Assembly (NCBI RefSeq): GCF_900112595.1
Contig: NZ_FOMI01000008.1
Span: 62,001-126,000 of the forward strand
DNA length: 64,000 bases
Source of the DNA: Algibacter pectinivorans
GTDB taxonomy: Bacteria; Bacteroidota; Bacteroidia; Flavobacteriales; Flavobacteriaceae
Direction: 5' to 3'
In this document: positions 54,320 to 62,551 of the stretch, in pieces
How the letters are laid out: every line of letters starts with the position of its first letter
Position numbering within the stretch: position 1 is the stretch's first letter
Position numbers and translations under genes: made by a program
The notes under the pieces: model-generated
Told to the model about the DNA's origin: nothing
Database searches by the model: none
What the model saw: only the letters and a program-made list of their open reading frames with translations

Positions 54320-55366
54320 TTATAAAGAATCTCTATCAATAAAATTAAAAGGTACTTTTACTTTTCCCTTCTGTTTATTTAAAATCATGTTTGCTGCCGT
54401 TTCTCCCATTACTTTAAAATCTGTAGATATTACCGTAATACCTAAAAGCTCTTTTAATGGCGTATCATTATACGATATAATACCAATGTCGGTGCCTAAT
54501 TTATATTCGTCCTCCCTTACTTGCTTAACAAGGTTTACTAAATCGGCTTCTTCAATAGTAATAAATAAATCTCCTTTTTTTAAAATCATATCATCATAAA
54601 CCTTTTCTAGAATTTCAAAATCAAGTTTATGTTCAACACAAAATTTCCTAAATCCGTGTAAGATTCGCCTAGGGTAAGGATAAACTGCCGTTTCGGGGTA
54701 GATTAGCATTATCTTTTTATATTTTTTTATTTTAGGTAAGGCTTCCTTTAAAGCAAAATATATATCATTTTCAAAATCTTGGTATACTTCTACTAGATTT
54801 CCATTTATATTGGGTTTTATGTTATCAAGTATTACTAGTTTATCTTTAGGTATTTTTTTTAGGGACTTAATAACGTCATCTGTTAAGCTTATATGCTTTA
54901 AATCATCTGTTTTAAAGTGCGGCATAATTACAAAATAATCATATGCCGATTTATTTTTATCAAGAAGGTTTAGAAACAAAGATTCGTCGCAATGATAAAT
55001 ATGTAAATCGGTATGAGAATTACCTCCAATAGCATCAATAAAATGGTTGTAAGTTCTCAATTTATAAGAACTCAATTTATTAATTAAAAATAAAATATTG
55101 ACTTTAGAGATTAATTTAGTTCTAGAAATATAGTAACCTTTACCACGTATAGAGGTTATAATATTTCTTTTCTTTAAAATACTGTAAGCTTTTTCTACGG
55201 TGTCTCTAGATAGGTAAAACTCTTCGCTAAACATATTAATAGACGGAATCTTTTGATCCATTGTTAAATTACCCACAGAGATGTTATTAATTATAGAATC
55301 TATAATTTGTTGATATTTTGGAACCCGTGAGTTTTCGTCTATTTTTATGAATTTTATTAGATTCAT
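54320..55366 (-). CDS. GntR-family transcription regulator with LacI-like sugar-sensing domain
   Basis: This 348-residue protein is the only transcription regulator seen in the window. Residues about 8-75 form a GntR winged helix (RVPKYQQIIDSIINNI, KIPSINMFSEEF, SRDTVEKAYSILKKR, IRGKGYYIS). From about 90 on, a periplasmic-binding-protein-like LacI/AraR-type effector domain follows (KVNILFLINKLS, KIMLIYPETAVYPYPRRILHGFRKF, DIGIISYNDTPLKELLGITVIS). A sugar such as rhamnose or rhamnulose-phosphate is the likely effector. The longest frame starts at TTG 55393; ATG 55366 is preferred. It lies between the PUL and the rhamnose operon, and its targets may be the palindrome at 58428 or the repeat elements. 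It is convergent with the lyase gene. Confidence 0.88.
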   Translation of the reverse strand: MNLIKFIKIDENSRVPKYQQIIDSIINNISVGNLTMDQKIPSINMFSEEFYLSRDTVEKAYSILKKRNIITSIRGKGYYISRTKLISKVNILFLINKLSSYKLRTYNHFIDAIGGNSHTDLHIYHCDESLFLNLLDKNKSAYDYFVIMPHFKTDDLKHISLTDDVIKSLKKIPKDKLVILDNIKPNINGNLVEVYQDFENDIYFALKEALPKIKKYKKIMLIYPETAVYPYPRRILHGFRKFCVEHKLDFEILEKVYDDMILKKGDLFITIEEADLVNLVKQVREDEYKLGTDIGIISYNDTPLKELLGITVISTDFKVMGETAANMILNKQKGKVKVPFNFIDRDSL

Positions 55367-56143
55367 TTTTGTAAGCTTATTAGTAGATGGCAAAAATTAT
55401 AAAAGTTAAATTTATAAATAGAATTTAATATTACAAAAAAGTAATTGAATAAAGGAGTTTCAATAAAATTTTATCCTTTATTTAACGTCAAATACAGGCA
55501 ATTTTTACAATTATGTTTATACAAAAAAAATATAGTGTACTTATTTTGCTTCTATAGTTATATTTGTGTCTGCTAAAGTATGTAAAACTCCTATAACTTT
55601 GTTGTACGTTTGTTCTTTCAATGCCTTGTTTGTAGAGTGTATAGATTGCACAAGTAATTTTACTTTTAAAGGTTTTAACATAAATTAGGATAAATAATTA
55701 ATGTTTTTTTTTTTTTTTTTAACCCTTTTTAAACTAAAGTGATATTATTTTAAACAGTTTGGATATTTATTATTTATTAAAATAAATAATTCCATTAATA
55801 ATTAGTCATAAACCAAAACAAATACTAAAAACATCTGCCATAATTAGTATTTATTAGTTTATTAATTTAAAGTTTTAATTTTAAAATCTAGCTATTCTAA
55901 AATAGTGTATGGTTTTAAGGAAAAAAGGAAATTTCTCATATTACTCACCCCGAATAAACAAAGGTTCATCATAAATAGTTTAAAGTATTGCATTAATTTA
56001 AAACACATACTATAAGTCTATTTATTTAGTAAGGCTTTAAAAAAAAAGTCTTAACTAGAAGTTTTTAAAAGCATTGTTATTACGTGTTTTATTTGATTTG
56101 TTGTATGGTTAGGTATATACTTATGTAAAACAATATTTACTAT
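55367..56143. other. AT-rich intergenic region between the regulator and the rhamnose operon
   Basis: The region is about 780 bp. It contains a run of 17 T (55704-55720) and a short minus-strand frame (reported separately), but no recognisable gene, terminator or RNA. The upstream control region of the regulator gene must lie here, yet I see no clear box. Confidence 0.5.
55541..55681 (-). CDS. Possible 46-residue small protein, unrecognised
   Basis: A minus-strand ATG frame codes for 46 residues starting MLKPLKVKLLVQSIHSTNKA and ending ITIEAK. I know no family for it. It has no visible signal peptide or membrane segment and may be the tail of a decayed gene or a chance frame. It lies in the otherwise empty gap upstream of the regulator gene, next to the poly-T run. 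Confidence 0.2.
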   Translation of the reverse strand: MLKPLKVKLLVQSIHSTNKALKEQTYNKVIGVLHTLADTNITIEAK

Positions 56144-56190
56144 TACGGTACAGTACAGGATACAAAAGTTTACTAAGGGATATATTTTTG
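56144..56190 (+). promoter_or_regulatory. 10-bp repeat element and perfect -7 box upstream of the rhamnose aldolase gene
   Basis: Decamers TACGGTACAG and TACAGGATAC (56144-56163) are contiguous and end 19 bp before TATTTTTG (56183-56190), an exact TAnnTTTG match. The start codon is at 56220. It places the rhamnose catabolic operon in the same apparent regulon as susC, GH5, GH78 and both divergent GH2 genes. Confidence 0.75.
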
Positions 56191-56219
56191 ATATTATTAT
56201 TTATCTAAATATATTTAAC

Positions 56220-58325
56220 ATGAAAGAAATTACTAAGAGTTTTAAATACGTCGATTATTTATGGGACGATAAAAAGGCAGCCGAGTTTGGAGATAATCAA
56301 GTAGATTTGTTTTTATACCGTTCAAATATCTTAGGAGCAGACTTAAGAATTACAAATTATGGAGGTGGAAACACAAGTTGTAGAACCATAGAAAAAGACC
56401 CTCTTACAAATGAAGATGTTGAAGTGATGTGGATTAAAGGTTCTGGTGGAGACATAGGAACTTTAAATAGAAGTGGTATTGCAGGCATTTATACAAAACG
56501 ATTACGTGATTTAAAAAATGTTTATGGTGGTTTAGAAGATGAAGATCGTATGGTTGGATTATTTAATCACTGTATTTTTGATTTAGATAGTAAAGCACCA
56601 TCAATTGATACGCCGTTACATGGTTTGTTACCATTTGCTCATATCGATCACTTGCATCCAGACGCTCTAATTGCTGTGGCTGCAGCAAAAGATAGTGAGA
56701 AAGTTACCAAAGAAATTTGGGGAGATACTATGGGATGGGTACCTTGGCAACGTCCGGGGTTCGATTTAGGACTTCAAATAGAAAAATGTTTAGCAGATAA
56801 TCCTGGTATCAGAGGTATCGTTTTAGGTTCTCATGGTTTATTTACTTGGGGAGATACTTCTTTTGAATGTTATATGAATAGTTTAGAGGTTATTGAAATG
56901 GCTTCTGAATTTATAGAAAAGAAAATTAAAGAAAAAGGTTCTGTTTTTGGCGGACAAAAAATAGAAAGTTTACCAAAAGAGGAGCGTTTAGATAAAGCGG
57001 CTCAAATTATGCCTTTATTAAGAGGGTTATGTTCTTCTGAAAATAGAATGATAGGGCATTTTTCTGACACCGATGTGGTAATGGAATATATTAACAGTAA
57101 TGATTTAGAGCGTTTAGCTCCTATGGGAACATCTTGTCCAGATCATTTCTTAAGAACAAAAATCCAGCCATTAGTATTAGATTTAGATAAAAATGAAGAT
57201 TTAGCAGATGCGGATGCTGTTTTAAAGAAATTAGAACCAGCTTTTGAAGCTTATAGACAAGAGTATGCAGATTACTATAATACTTGTAAAAAAGCAAATA
57301 GTCCTGCCATGCGTGATGCAAACCCTGTAATTATTATTTATCCAGGTGTTGGTATGTTTAGTTTTGCTAAAAACAAGCAAACTACGCGTGTTGCTAATGA
57401 GTTTTACATAAATGCTATTAATGTAATGCGTGGTGCAGAAGCCATTACCGAGTACACATCTTTACCAAGACAAGAAGCTTTTGATATTGAGTATTGGTTA
57501 TTGGAAGAAGCTAAGCTACAACGTATGCCAAAAGAGCAGCCATTATCTCGTAAAGTAGCATTTGTTACTGGTGCTGGAGGAGGTATTGGTAAAGCTATTG
57601 CTGATAAATTAGCGGCTGAAGGTGCCAACGTAGTACTTACAGATATTAATGAAGATAGTTTAAAAGAAGCACATGCTACTTACAAAAGAGATGTGTCAAC
57701 CTACGCTATTTGCGATGTTACTAGTACAGAATCAATTGCATCAGCTTATAAAAAGGCATGTGTAGAATTTGGAGGGGTGGATATTATTGTACATAGTGCA
57801 GGACTTGCAATATCTAAACCTTTAGAAGATACAACCGATAAAGATTGGAATATTTTACAAAACATTTTAGTAAAAGGTCAGTTTGATTTAGCAAAACAAT
57901 CTGCGGCTATTATGCGTAAACAAGGTTTAGGCGGAAACTATATTTCTATAGCCAGTAAAAACGGGTTAGTAGCTGGACCAAATAATGTAGCTTACGGTAC
58001 TGCAAAGGCAGCTCAACAACATATGGTGCGTTTATTAGCTGCTGAATTGGCAAAAGATAAAATAAGAGTAAATACAGTAAATCCAGATGGTGTTATTGTA
58101 GGAAGCAAAATATGGGAAGGTGCATGGGCAGAAGGTCGTGCTAAAGCTAATGGTATAACTGTTGAAGAATTACCAGCTTTTTATGCCAAAAGAAATTTAT
58201 TAAATGAAATTATTACGCCAGATGATATTGCTAATGGAGTGTTTTCGTTAGTTGGGATTTTAGATAAATCAACAGGGAACATTATCAATGTAGACGGAGG
58301 AATGGCTAATGCATTTGTAAGATAA
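56220..58325 (+). CDS. rhaD: Bifunctional rhamnulose-1-phosphate aldolase / short-chain dehydrogenase
   Basis: This 701-residue cytoplasmic protein is a fusion. Residues 1 to about 430 are a class II aldolase splitting L-rhamnulose-1-phosphate into DHAP and L-lactaldehyde: NYGGGNTSCR, the zinc-binding FAHIDHLHPDA (about 139-149) and GSHGLFTWG (about 203). Residues 442-701 are a short-chain dehydrogenase with VTGAGGGIGKA (NAD-binding) and the Tyr-x-x-x-Lys site in AYGTAKAA (about 592), thought to oxidise lactaldehyde. This fusion is known from Rhizobium and Bacillus rhamnose pathways. It has its own promoter with the repeat element and its own terminator, so it may be expressed apart from rhaI. 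Confidence 0.93.
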   Translation: MKEITKSFKYVDYLWDDKKAAEFGDNQVDLFLYRSNILGADLRITNYGGGNTSCRTIEKDPLTNEDVEVMWIKGSGGDIGTLNRSGIAGIYTKRLRDLKNVYGGLEDEDRMVGLFNHCIFDLDSKAPSIDTPLHGLLPFAHIDHLHPDALIAVAAAKDSEKVTKEIWGDTMGWVPWQRPGFDLGLQIEKCLADNPGIRGIVLGSHGLFTWGDTSFECYMNSLEVIEMASEFIEKKIKEKGSVFGGQKIESLPKEERLDKAAQIMPLLRGLCSSENRMIGHFSDTDVVMEYINSNDLERLAPMGTSCPDHFLRTKIQPLVLDLDKNEDLADADAVLKKLEPAFEAYRQEYADYYNTCKKANSPAMRDANPVIIIYPGVGMFSFAKNKQTTRVANEFYINAINVMRGAEAITEYTSLPRQEAFDIEYWLLEEAKLQRMPKEQPLSRKVAFVTGAGGGIGKAIADKLAAEGANVVLTDINEDSLKEAHATYKRDVSTYAICDVTSTESIASAYKKACVEFGGVDIIVHSAGLAISKPLEDTTDKDWNILQNILVKGQFDLAKQSAAIMRKQGLGGNYISIASKNGLVAGPNNVAYGTAKAAQQHMVRLLAAELAKDKIRVNTVNPDGVIVGSKIWEGAWAEGRAKANGITVEELPAFYAKRNLLNEIITPDDIANGVFSLVGILDKSTGNIINVDGGMANAFVR

Positions 58326-58359
58326 TATATAAAAAAATATAGTAGTTGTTTATTTACTA

Positions 58360-58411
58360 AAAAGAAGTCTTCCAAAGTTTCATATTGAAGTTTATGGAAG
58401 TTTCTTTTTTG
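58360..58411 (+). terminator. Probable rho-independent terminator after rhaD
   Basis: An imperfect stem pairs AAGAAGTCTTCCA (58362-58374) with TGGAAGTTTCTTT (58395-58407) around a 20-base loop, ending in T residues. It lies about 35 bp after the rhaD stop codon. Confidence 0.65.
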
Positions 58412-58427
58412 TTATATTTTAAAATTA

Positions 58428-58445
58428 TAATATAGCGCTATATTA
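58428..58445. promoter_or_regulatory. Perfect 18-bp palindrome upstream of rhaI (operator candidate)
   Basis: TAATATAGCGCTATATTA is a perfect inverted repeat centred between 58436 and 58437, 66 bp before the rhaI start codon. A palindrome of this size suits a dimeric repressor of the GntR or LacI kind, and the regulator gene lies 3 kb upstream. I found no second copy in the window. Confidence 0.5.
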
Positions 58446-58511
58446 AAATCAGTACTTAAGTTGTATGGTTATAGTTAAGTCATACATATTAAAAAAATAA
58501 AATAATACCAC

Positions 58512-59792
58512 ATGAAAATACAAAAAGAACAAATTTCAGATTATAACAAAAAAGGCTTAGAAAATCATAATGATAATTTTGACTTTTTATCTAATAAATT
58601 AAGTGGAAATGGTCACAACGTTTCTGATATTGTTTCAAAATTAGCTGAATTTCAAGTGGCTATCCCTAGTTGGGCTTTAGGAGCAGGAGGTACTCGTTTT
58701 GGTCGTTTTTCTTTTTATGGAGAACCTTCAACATTAGAGCAGAAAATTGATGATGTTGGTATTTTACATAGTTTAACTCAAACTGCAGGAGCCGTATCAT
58801 TACATATACCATGGGATATTCCTACAGATTATGCTGCTATTAAAGAGCAAGCAGATGCTTTAAATATTAAATTTGATGCTGTTAATTCTAATACGTTTCA
58901 AGACCAAAAAGATGCTGCCGAAACATATAAATATGGGTCGTTAAGTAATGTAAGTAAAGCGGTTAGAGAACAGGCCATCCAACATAACCTAGATGTTATT
59001 AAAATTGGAGATAAGTTAGGTTCTAAAGCTTTAACGGTGTGGTTAGCAGACGGTTCTAGTTTTCCAGGTCAAAACAACTTTCAAACAGCATTCCAAAACA
59101 CACAAGACAGCTTAATAGATATATACAAAGGTTTACCAGACGACTGGAAAATGTTAGTAGAATATAAGCCATACGAACCGAACTTTTACAGTACAGTTAT
59201 TCAAGATTGGGGAGCATCATTAATGTTAGCCAATGGGTGTGGAGATAAAGCTTATACATTAGTAGATTTAGGGCACCATTTACCTAATAGTAATATAGAG
59301 CAAATAGTATCAATCTTACAATTAAAAGGTAAATTAGGTGGATTCCATTTTAACGATAGTAAATATGGAGACGACGATTTAACTGTGGGAAGTATTAAAC
59401 CATATGCACTTTTCTTAATTTTTAACGAACTAGTTTATGGGATGGAAAACAACCCTCAAAATCCAGATTTAGCGTGGATGATTGATGCTAGTCATAATAT
59501 TAAAGACCCTTTAGAAGATTTAATACAATCTTTAGAAGCAATTCAAGAGGCTTATGCTAAAGCTTTATTAATTGACCAAAAAGCCTTAAAGGCTGCGCAA
59601 TTGGATAACGATGTTGTTAAGTGTCAAGAGATTTTACAAGGTGCTTATCGTACAGATGTAAGACCTTTACTTGAAAAAGCAAGATTAAATAAAGGAGGAG
59701 TTTTAAGTCCAATAAATGCTTATCGATCTCTAGACGTTAGAGCTAGCCTTATTAAAGAAAGAGGAAAAAATACTGTAGCAACAGGACTATAA
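58512..59792 (+). CDS. rhaI: L-rhamnose isomerase, RhaI type
   Basis: This 426-residue cytoplasmic xylose-isomerase-like TIM barrel converts L-rhamnose to L-rhamnulose. It resembles the Pseudomonas-type RhaI rather than E. coli RhaA. PSWALGAGGTRFGRF is a typical N-terminal element. The metal ligands are expected in EYKPYEP (about residue 216), LVDLGHHLPNS (about 250) and GGFHFNDSKYGDDDL (about 276-290). It comes after the rhaD terminator and the palindrome, and 11 bp before the kinase gene, so it leads a second catabolic transcript. It should use the product of RhaM. Confidence 0.93.
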   Translation: MKIQKEQISDYNKKGLENHNDNFDFLSNKLSGNGHNVSDIVSKLAEFQVAIPSWALGAGGTRFGRFSFYGEPSTLEQKIDDVGILHSLTQTAGAVSLHIPWDIPTDYAAIKEQADALNIKFDAVNSNTFQDQKDAAETYKYGSLSNVSKAVREQAIQHNLDVIKIGDKLGSKALTVWLADGSSFPGQNNFQTAFQNTQDSLIDIYKGLPDDWKMLVEYKPYEPNFYSTVIQDWGASLMLANGCGDKAYTLVDLGHHLPNSNIEQIVSILQLKGKLGGFHFNDSKYGDDDLTVGSIKPYALFLIFNELVYGMENNPQNPDLAWMIDASHNIKDPLEDLIQSLEAIQEAYAKALLIDQKALKAAQLDNDVVKCQEILQGAYRTDVRPLLEKARLNKGGVLSPINAYRSLDVRASLIKERGKNTVATGL

Positions 59793-59803
59793 TTTATTTA
59801 ATT

Positions 59804-61180
59804 ATGAGAAAAAAAGTAACAGCAGTTTTTGATATAGGTAAAACCAATAAAAAGTTTTTTCTTTTTGACAAGGATTTTAAGGAAGTGTATAAAGAATATA
59901 TATCTTTTGATGAAATTACAGATGAAGACGGACATCCAACCGAAAACCTTCCTGCGTTACAAAAATGGCTTAAGCAAGTATTCAATAGAATTTTAAATGC
60001 TGAAGAATTTGATGTTAAAGCTATTAATTTTTCTACTTATGGAGCAAGTTTTGTACACATTGATGAAAATGGTGAACCATTAACGCCTCTATATAATTAC
60101 ACCAAACCGCTACCAGAAAAAGTTGTATCAGAATTTTTTGAGGAATATGGCCCTAGAGAAGAATTTTTAAAGAATACAGGTTGTGCAGATTTGAGTATGC
60201 TAAATTCAGGTATACAATTATTTTGGTTGAAAAAAGAAAAACCAGAAGTATATAAAAAAATAAAATATTCACTGCATTTACCGCAGTATCTTAGTTACAT
60301 ATTCACAGGTATTCCTTTAAGTGAATATACAAGTATAGGTTGTCATACCGCGCTATGGGACTATGGTAAAAAAGATTATCATACTTGGGTTTATAATTCT
60401 GAAATTAATAAAATTTTGCCGCCTATTGTTTCAACAGAAACAAGTATAAACATGAATTATAATGGAAACCGCATTAAAATAGGTGTAGGTATTCACGATA
60501 GTTCTGCGGCACTACTTCCTTACGTAAGAAGTATTAAAAAGAAATTTATATTAATTTCTACAGGTACGTGGAGTATTGCTTTTAATCCATTTACTAAAAA
60601 CCCTATTTCTGAAGATACTAGCGATAAGGACGCCATCAATTACATGCGTATTAATGGGAAGCCTGTTAAAGCATCACGATTATTTTTAGGTAATGAATAT
60701 AAGTTACAAGTAGCAAAATTAGATAAACATTTTGGTGTAAATGATGATTACCACCGTACTGTAAAATTTGATTATGATACTTATTTTGAAATTATAAAAG
60801 ATTTTAAACATTACTATAAATGGGAAGGCTTGACAGATGAAGACATGCCAGAACAAACTCAAATTGCTTATACAGAATATGAACATGCCTACCACCAGTT
60901 AATGACGGAGTTAGTCTTGCTTCAAATTAAATGTATAAATAAAGCTATAGGAAATGATACTATTTCAAGATTATATGTAGATGGAGGTTTTAGTGATAAC
61001 GATGTTTACATTAAGCTACTGTCTCATTATTTTAGAGATAAAAAATTAAGAACAACAAATGCATCCTTAGGCTCAGCATTGGGTGCTGCAATTTCCATTT
61101 CAGATACCAAGCTAAACTCTAAATTTCTTAAGAAAAATTACGCTCTTAAAAAGCATGTACCTTTTATAATTAGCGGTTAA
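59804..61180 (+). CDS. FGGY-family sugar kinase, probably rhamnulokinase
   Basis: This 458-residue cytoplasmic FGGY kinase would phosphorylate L-rhamnulose at C1. The N-terminal phosphate-binding part is VFDIGKTNKKFFLFD. The second domain has LISTGTWSIAFNP and YVDGGFSDNDVYIKLL, and GSALGAAIS lies near the end. The length is normal. The placement between rhaI and an aldolase gene favours rhamnulokinase (RhaB/RhaK), although the sequence also looks like the fuculokinase branch. It is 11 bp after rhaI and about 70 bp before the next gene. Confidence 0.87.
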   Translation: MRKKVTAVFDIGKTNKKFFLFDKDFKEVYKEYISFDEITDEDGHPTENLPALQKWLKQVFNRILNAEEFDVKAINFSTYGASFVHIDENGEPLTPLYNYTKPLPEKVVSEFFEEYGPREEFLKNTGCADLSMLNSGIQLFWLKKEKPEVYKKIKYSLHLPQYLSYIFTGIPLSEYTSIGCHTALWDYGKKDYHTWVYNSEINKILPPIVSTETSINMNYNGNRIKIGVGIHDSSAALLPYVRSIKKKFILISTGTWSIAFNPFTKNPISEDTSDKDAINYMRINGKPVKASRLFLGNEYKLQVAKLDKHFGVNDDYHRTVKFDYDTYFEIIKDFKHYYKWEGLTDEDMPEQTQIAYTEYEHAYHQLMTELVLLQIKCINKAIGNDTISRLYVDGGFSDNDVYIKLLSHYFRDKKLRTTNASLGSALGAAISISDTKLNSKFLKKNYALKKHVPFIISG

Positions 61181-61250
61181 GCATTTTAATTTAGCCAAAA
61201 TTTAATAGAGATATATGTATATTAAATAAACAAACTCCAAATCATTAAAA

Positions 61251-62540
61251 ATGTCTAAAAACATAAAATTAATACATCCCAGAAATCAGATAACCGAAAT
61301 TATAGATAGGATTTATAAAAGAGGTATGACCACGACCTCTGGAGGAAATATTTCTATTATTGATGAGCAAGGCGATATTTGGGTTACACCTTCAGCAATT
61401 GATAAAGGCTCATTAAGGCCATCAGATATTATTTGTGTAAAAAAAGATGGGAGTATTATTGGTAAGCATAAACCATCGTCAGAATTTCCATTTCATAAAG
61501 CTATTTATGAGGCAAGACCAGATATTAAATCCGTAATTCATGCACATCCTCCCGCGCTAGTATCTTTTAGTATTGTGCGTAAAATTCCTAATACTAATAT
61601 TATATCTCAAGCGAAACATATTTGTGGACCAATTGGCTATGCTAAATATAGATTACCTGGTAGTGAGGACTTAGGTGAAGTTATTGCAGATGAGTTCAAT
61701 AAAGGATACAAGGCTGTTATTATGGAAAACCATGGCGTTGTGTTAGGAGGAAGTGATTTAACCGACGCTTTTGAGAGGTTTGAAGCACTAGAATTTTGTG
61801 CTAGTACTATACTTTATGGTTCTCAAATAGGAACACCTAATTATTTAACCGATGAACAGATAAATGAATTTGAAGCACAGGCTACTGGAGTATTGCCAGA
61901 AATGGAAACTACATCATATCCTGCGGAGGAAGTTGAAAAACGGCTAGAGATTTGTAAAATTGTTCAACGCTCTTGTCAACAAGGTTTAATGATAAGTTCA
62001 TACGGTACTGTGTCCATGCGCTGGAAGGATAATGATTTTCTTATTACTCCAACAGGCGTAAATAGATGGGATTTAGAAATTGATGATATTGTTCAAATTA
62101 AAGATGGTAAACGCGAAGCAGGAAAAAAGCCTAGTAGAGCTTCTTGGATTCATCAAGAGATTTATAATCGTAATCCAAATGTTAACTCTATAATTATGAC
62201 GCAATCGCCCTATTTAATGGCGTTTGGAGTAACAAATAGCTATTTGAATGTGCGAACTATTCCGGAAAGTTGGATCTTTTTACAAGACATTAACGCTGTT
62301 AAATACGGTAACCATTTCAGAAAAAATTGTAGCTCAGAAATTGTAGATAATTGTGATACCGCATTAATAATAGAAAACGACTCGGTAATAATTACCGGCG
62401 ATAAATTATTGCAAACTTTCGATTATTTGGAAGTAGCAGAGTTTAGTGCAAAGTCTATTGTTTTAGGTAATTCTTTAGGAGAATTAGTACCTATAAATGA
62501 TGAACAGGTAGAAGATTTAAGAAAAAAGTTTTTATCATAA
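61251..62540 (+). CDS. Tandem class II aldolase/adducin protein, second domain degenerate
   Basis: This 429-residue cytoplasmic protein contains two class II aldolase domains. Domain 1 (about 1-215) has SGGNISI, the zinc-ligand motif HAHPP (about 97-101) and ENHGVVLGG (about 159), so it looks active. Domain 2 (about 225-429) keeps the outline (YGTVSMRWKDNDFLITPTG, IHQEIYNRNPNVNS), but the zinc motifs read MTQSPYLMAFG and ENDSVIITG, so the His ligands are lost. Domain 2 is probably structural. As rhaD already supplies the rhamnulose-phosphate aldolase, the substrate here is unclear; another sugar phosphate or acid from the glycan is possible. It lies between the kinase and the lactate dehydrogenase genes. 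Confidence 0.85.
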   Translation: MSKNIKLIHPRNQITEIIDRIYKRGMTTTSGGNISIIDEQGDIWVTPSAIDKGSLRPSDIICVKKDGSIIGKHKPSSEFPFHKAIYEARPDIKSVIHAHPPALVSFSIVRKIPNTNIISQAKHICGPIGYAKYRLPGSEDLGEVIADEFNKGYKAVIMENHGVVLGGSDLTDAFERFEALEFCASTILYGSQIGTPNYLTDEQINEFEAQATGVLPEMETTSYPAEEVEKRLEICKIVQRSCQQGLMISSYGTVSMRWKDNDFLITPTGVNRWDLEIDDIVQIKDGKREAGKKPSRASWIHQEIYNRNPNVNSIIMTQSPYLMAFGVTNSYLNVRTIPESWIFLQDINAVKYGNHFRKNCSSEIVDNCDTALIIENDSVIITGDKLLQTFDYLEVAEFSAKSIVLGNSLGELVPINDEQVEDLRKKFLS

Positions 62541-62551
62541 AAAGAAATATT

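Noticed and set aside
792-55393. Pectin (rhamnogalacturonan) as the target
   Set aside because: GH78, GH106 and GH2 would fit, but nine sulfatases and PL24/PL25-like lyases point to a sulfated marine glycan.
55704-55720. Run of 17 T as a terminator
   Set aside because: There is no stem before it on either strand. It may be a length-variable tract or a sequencing artefact.
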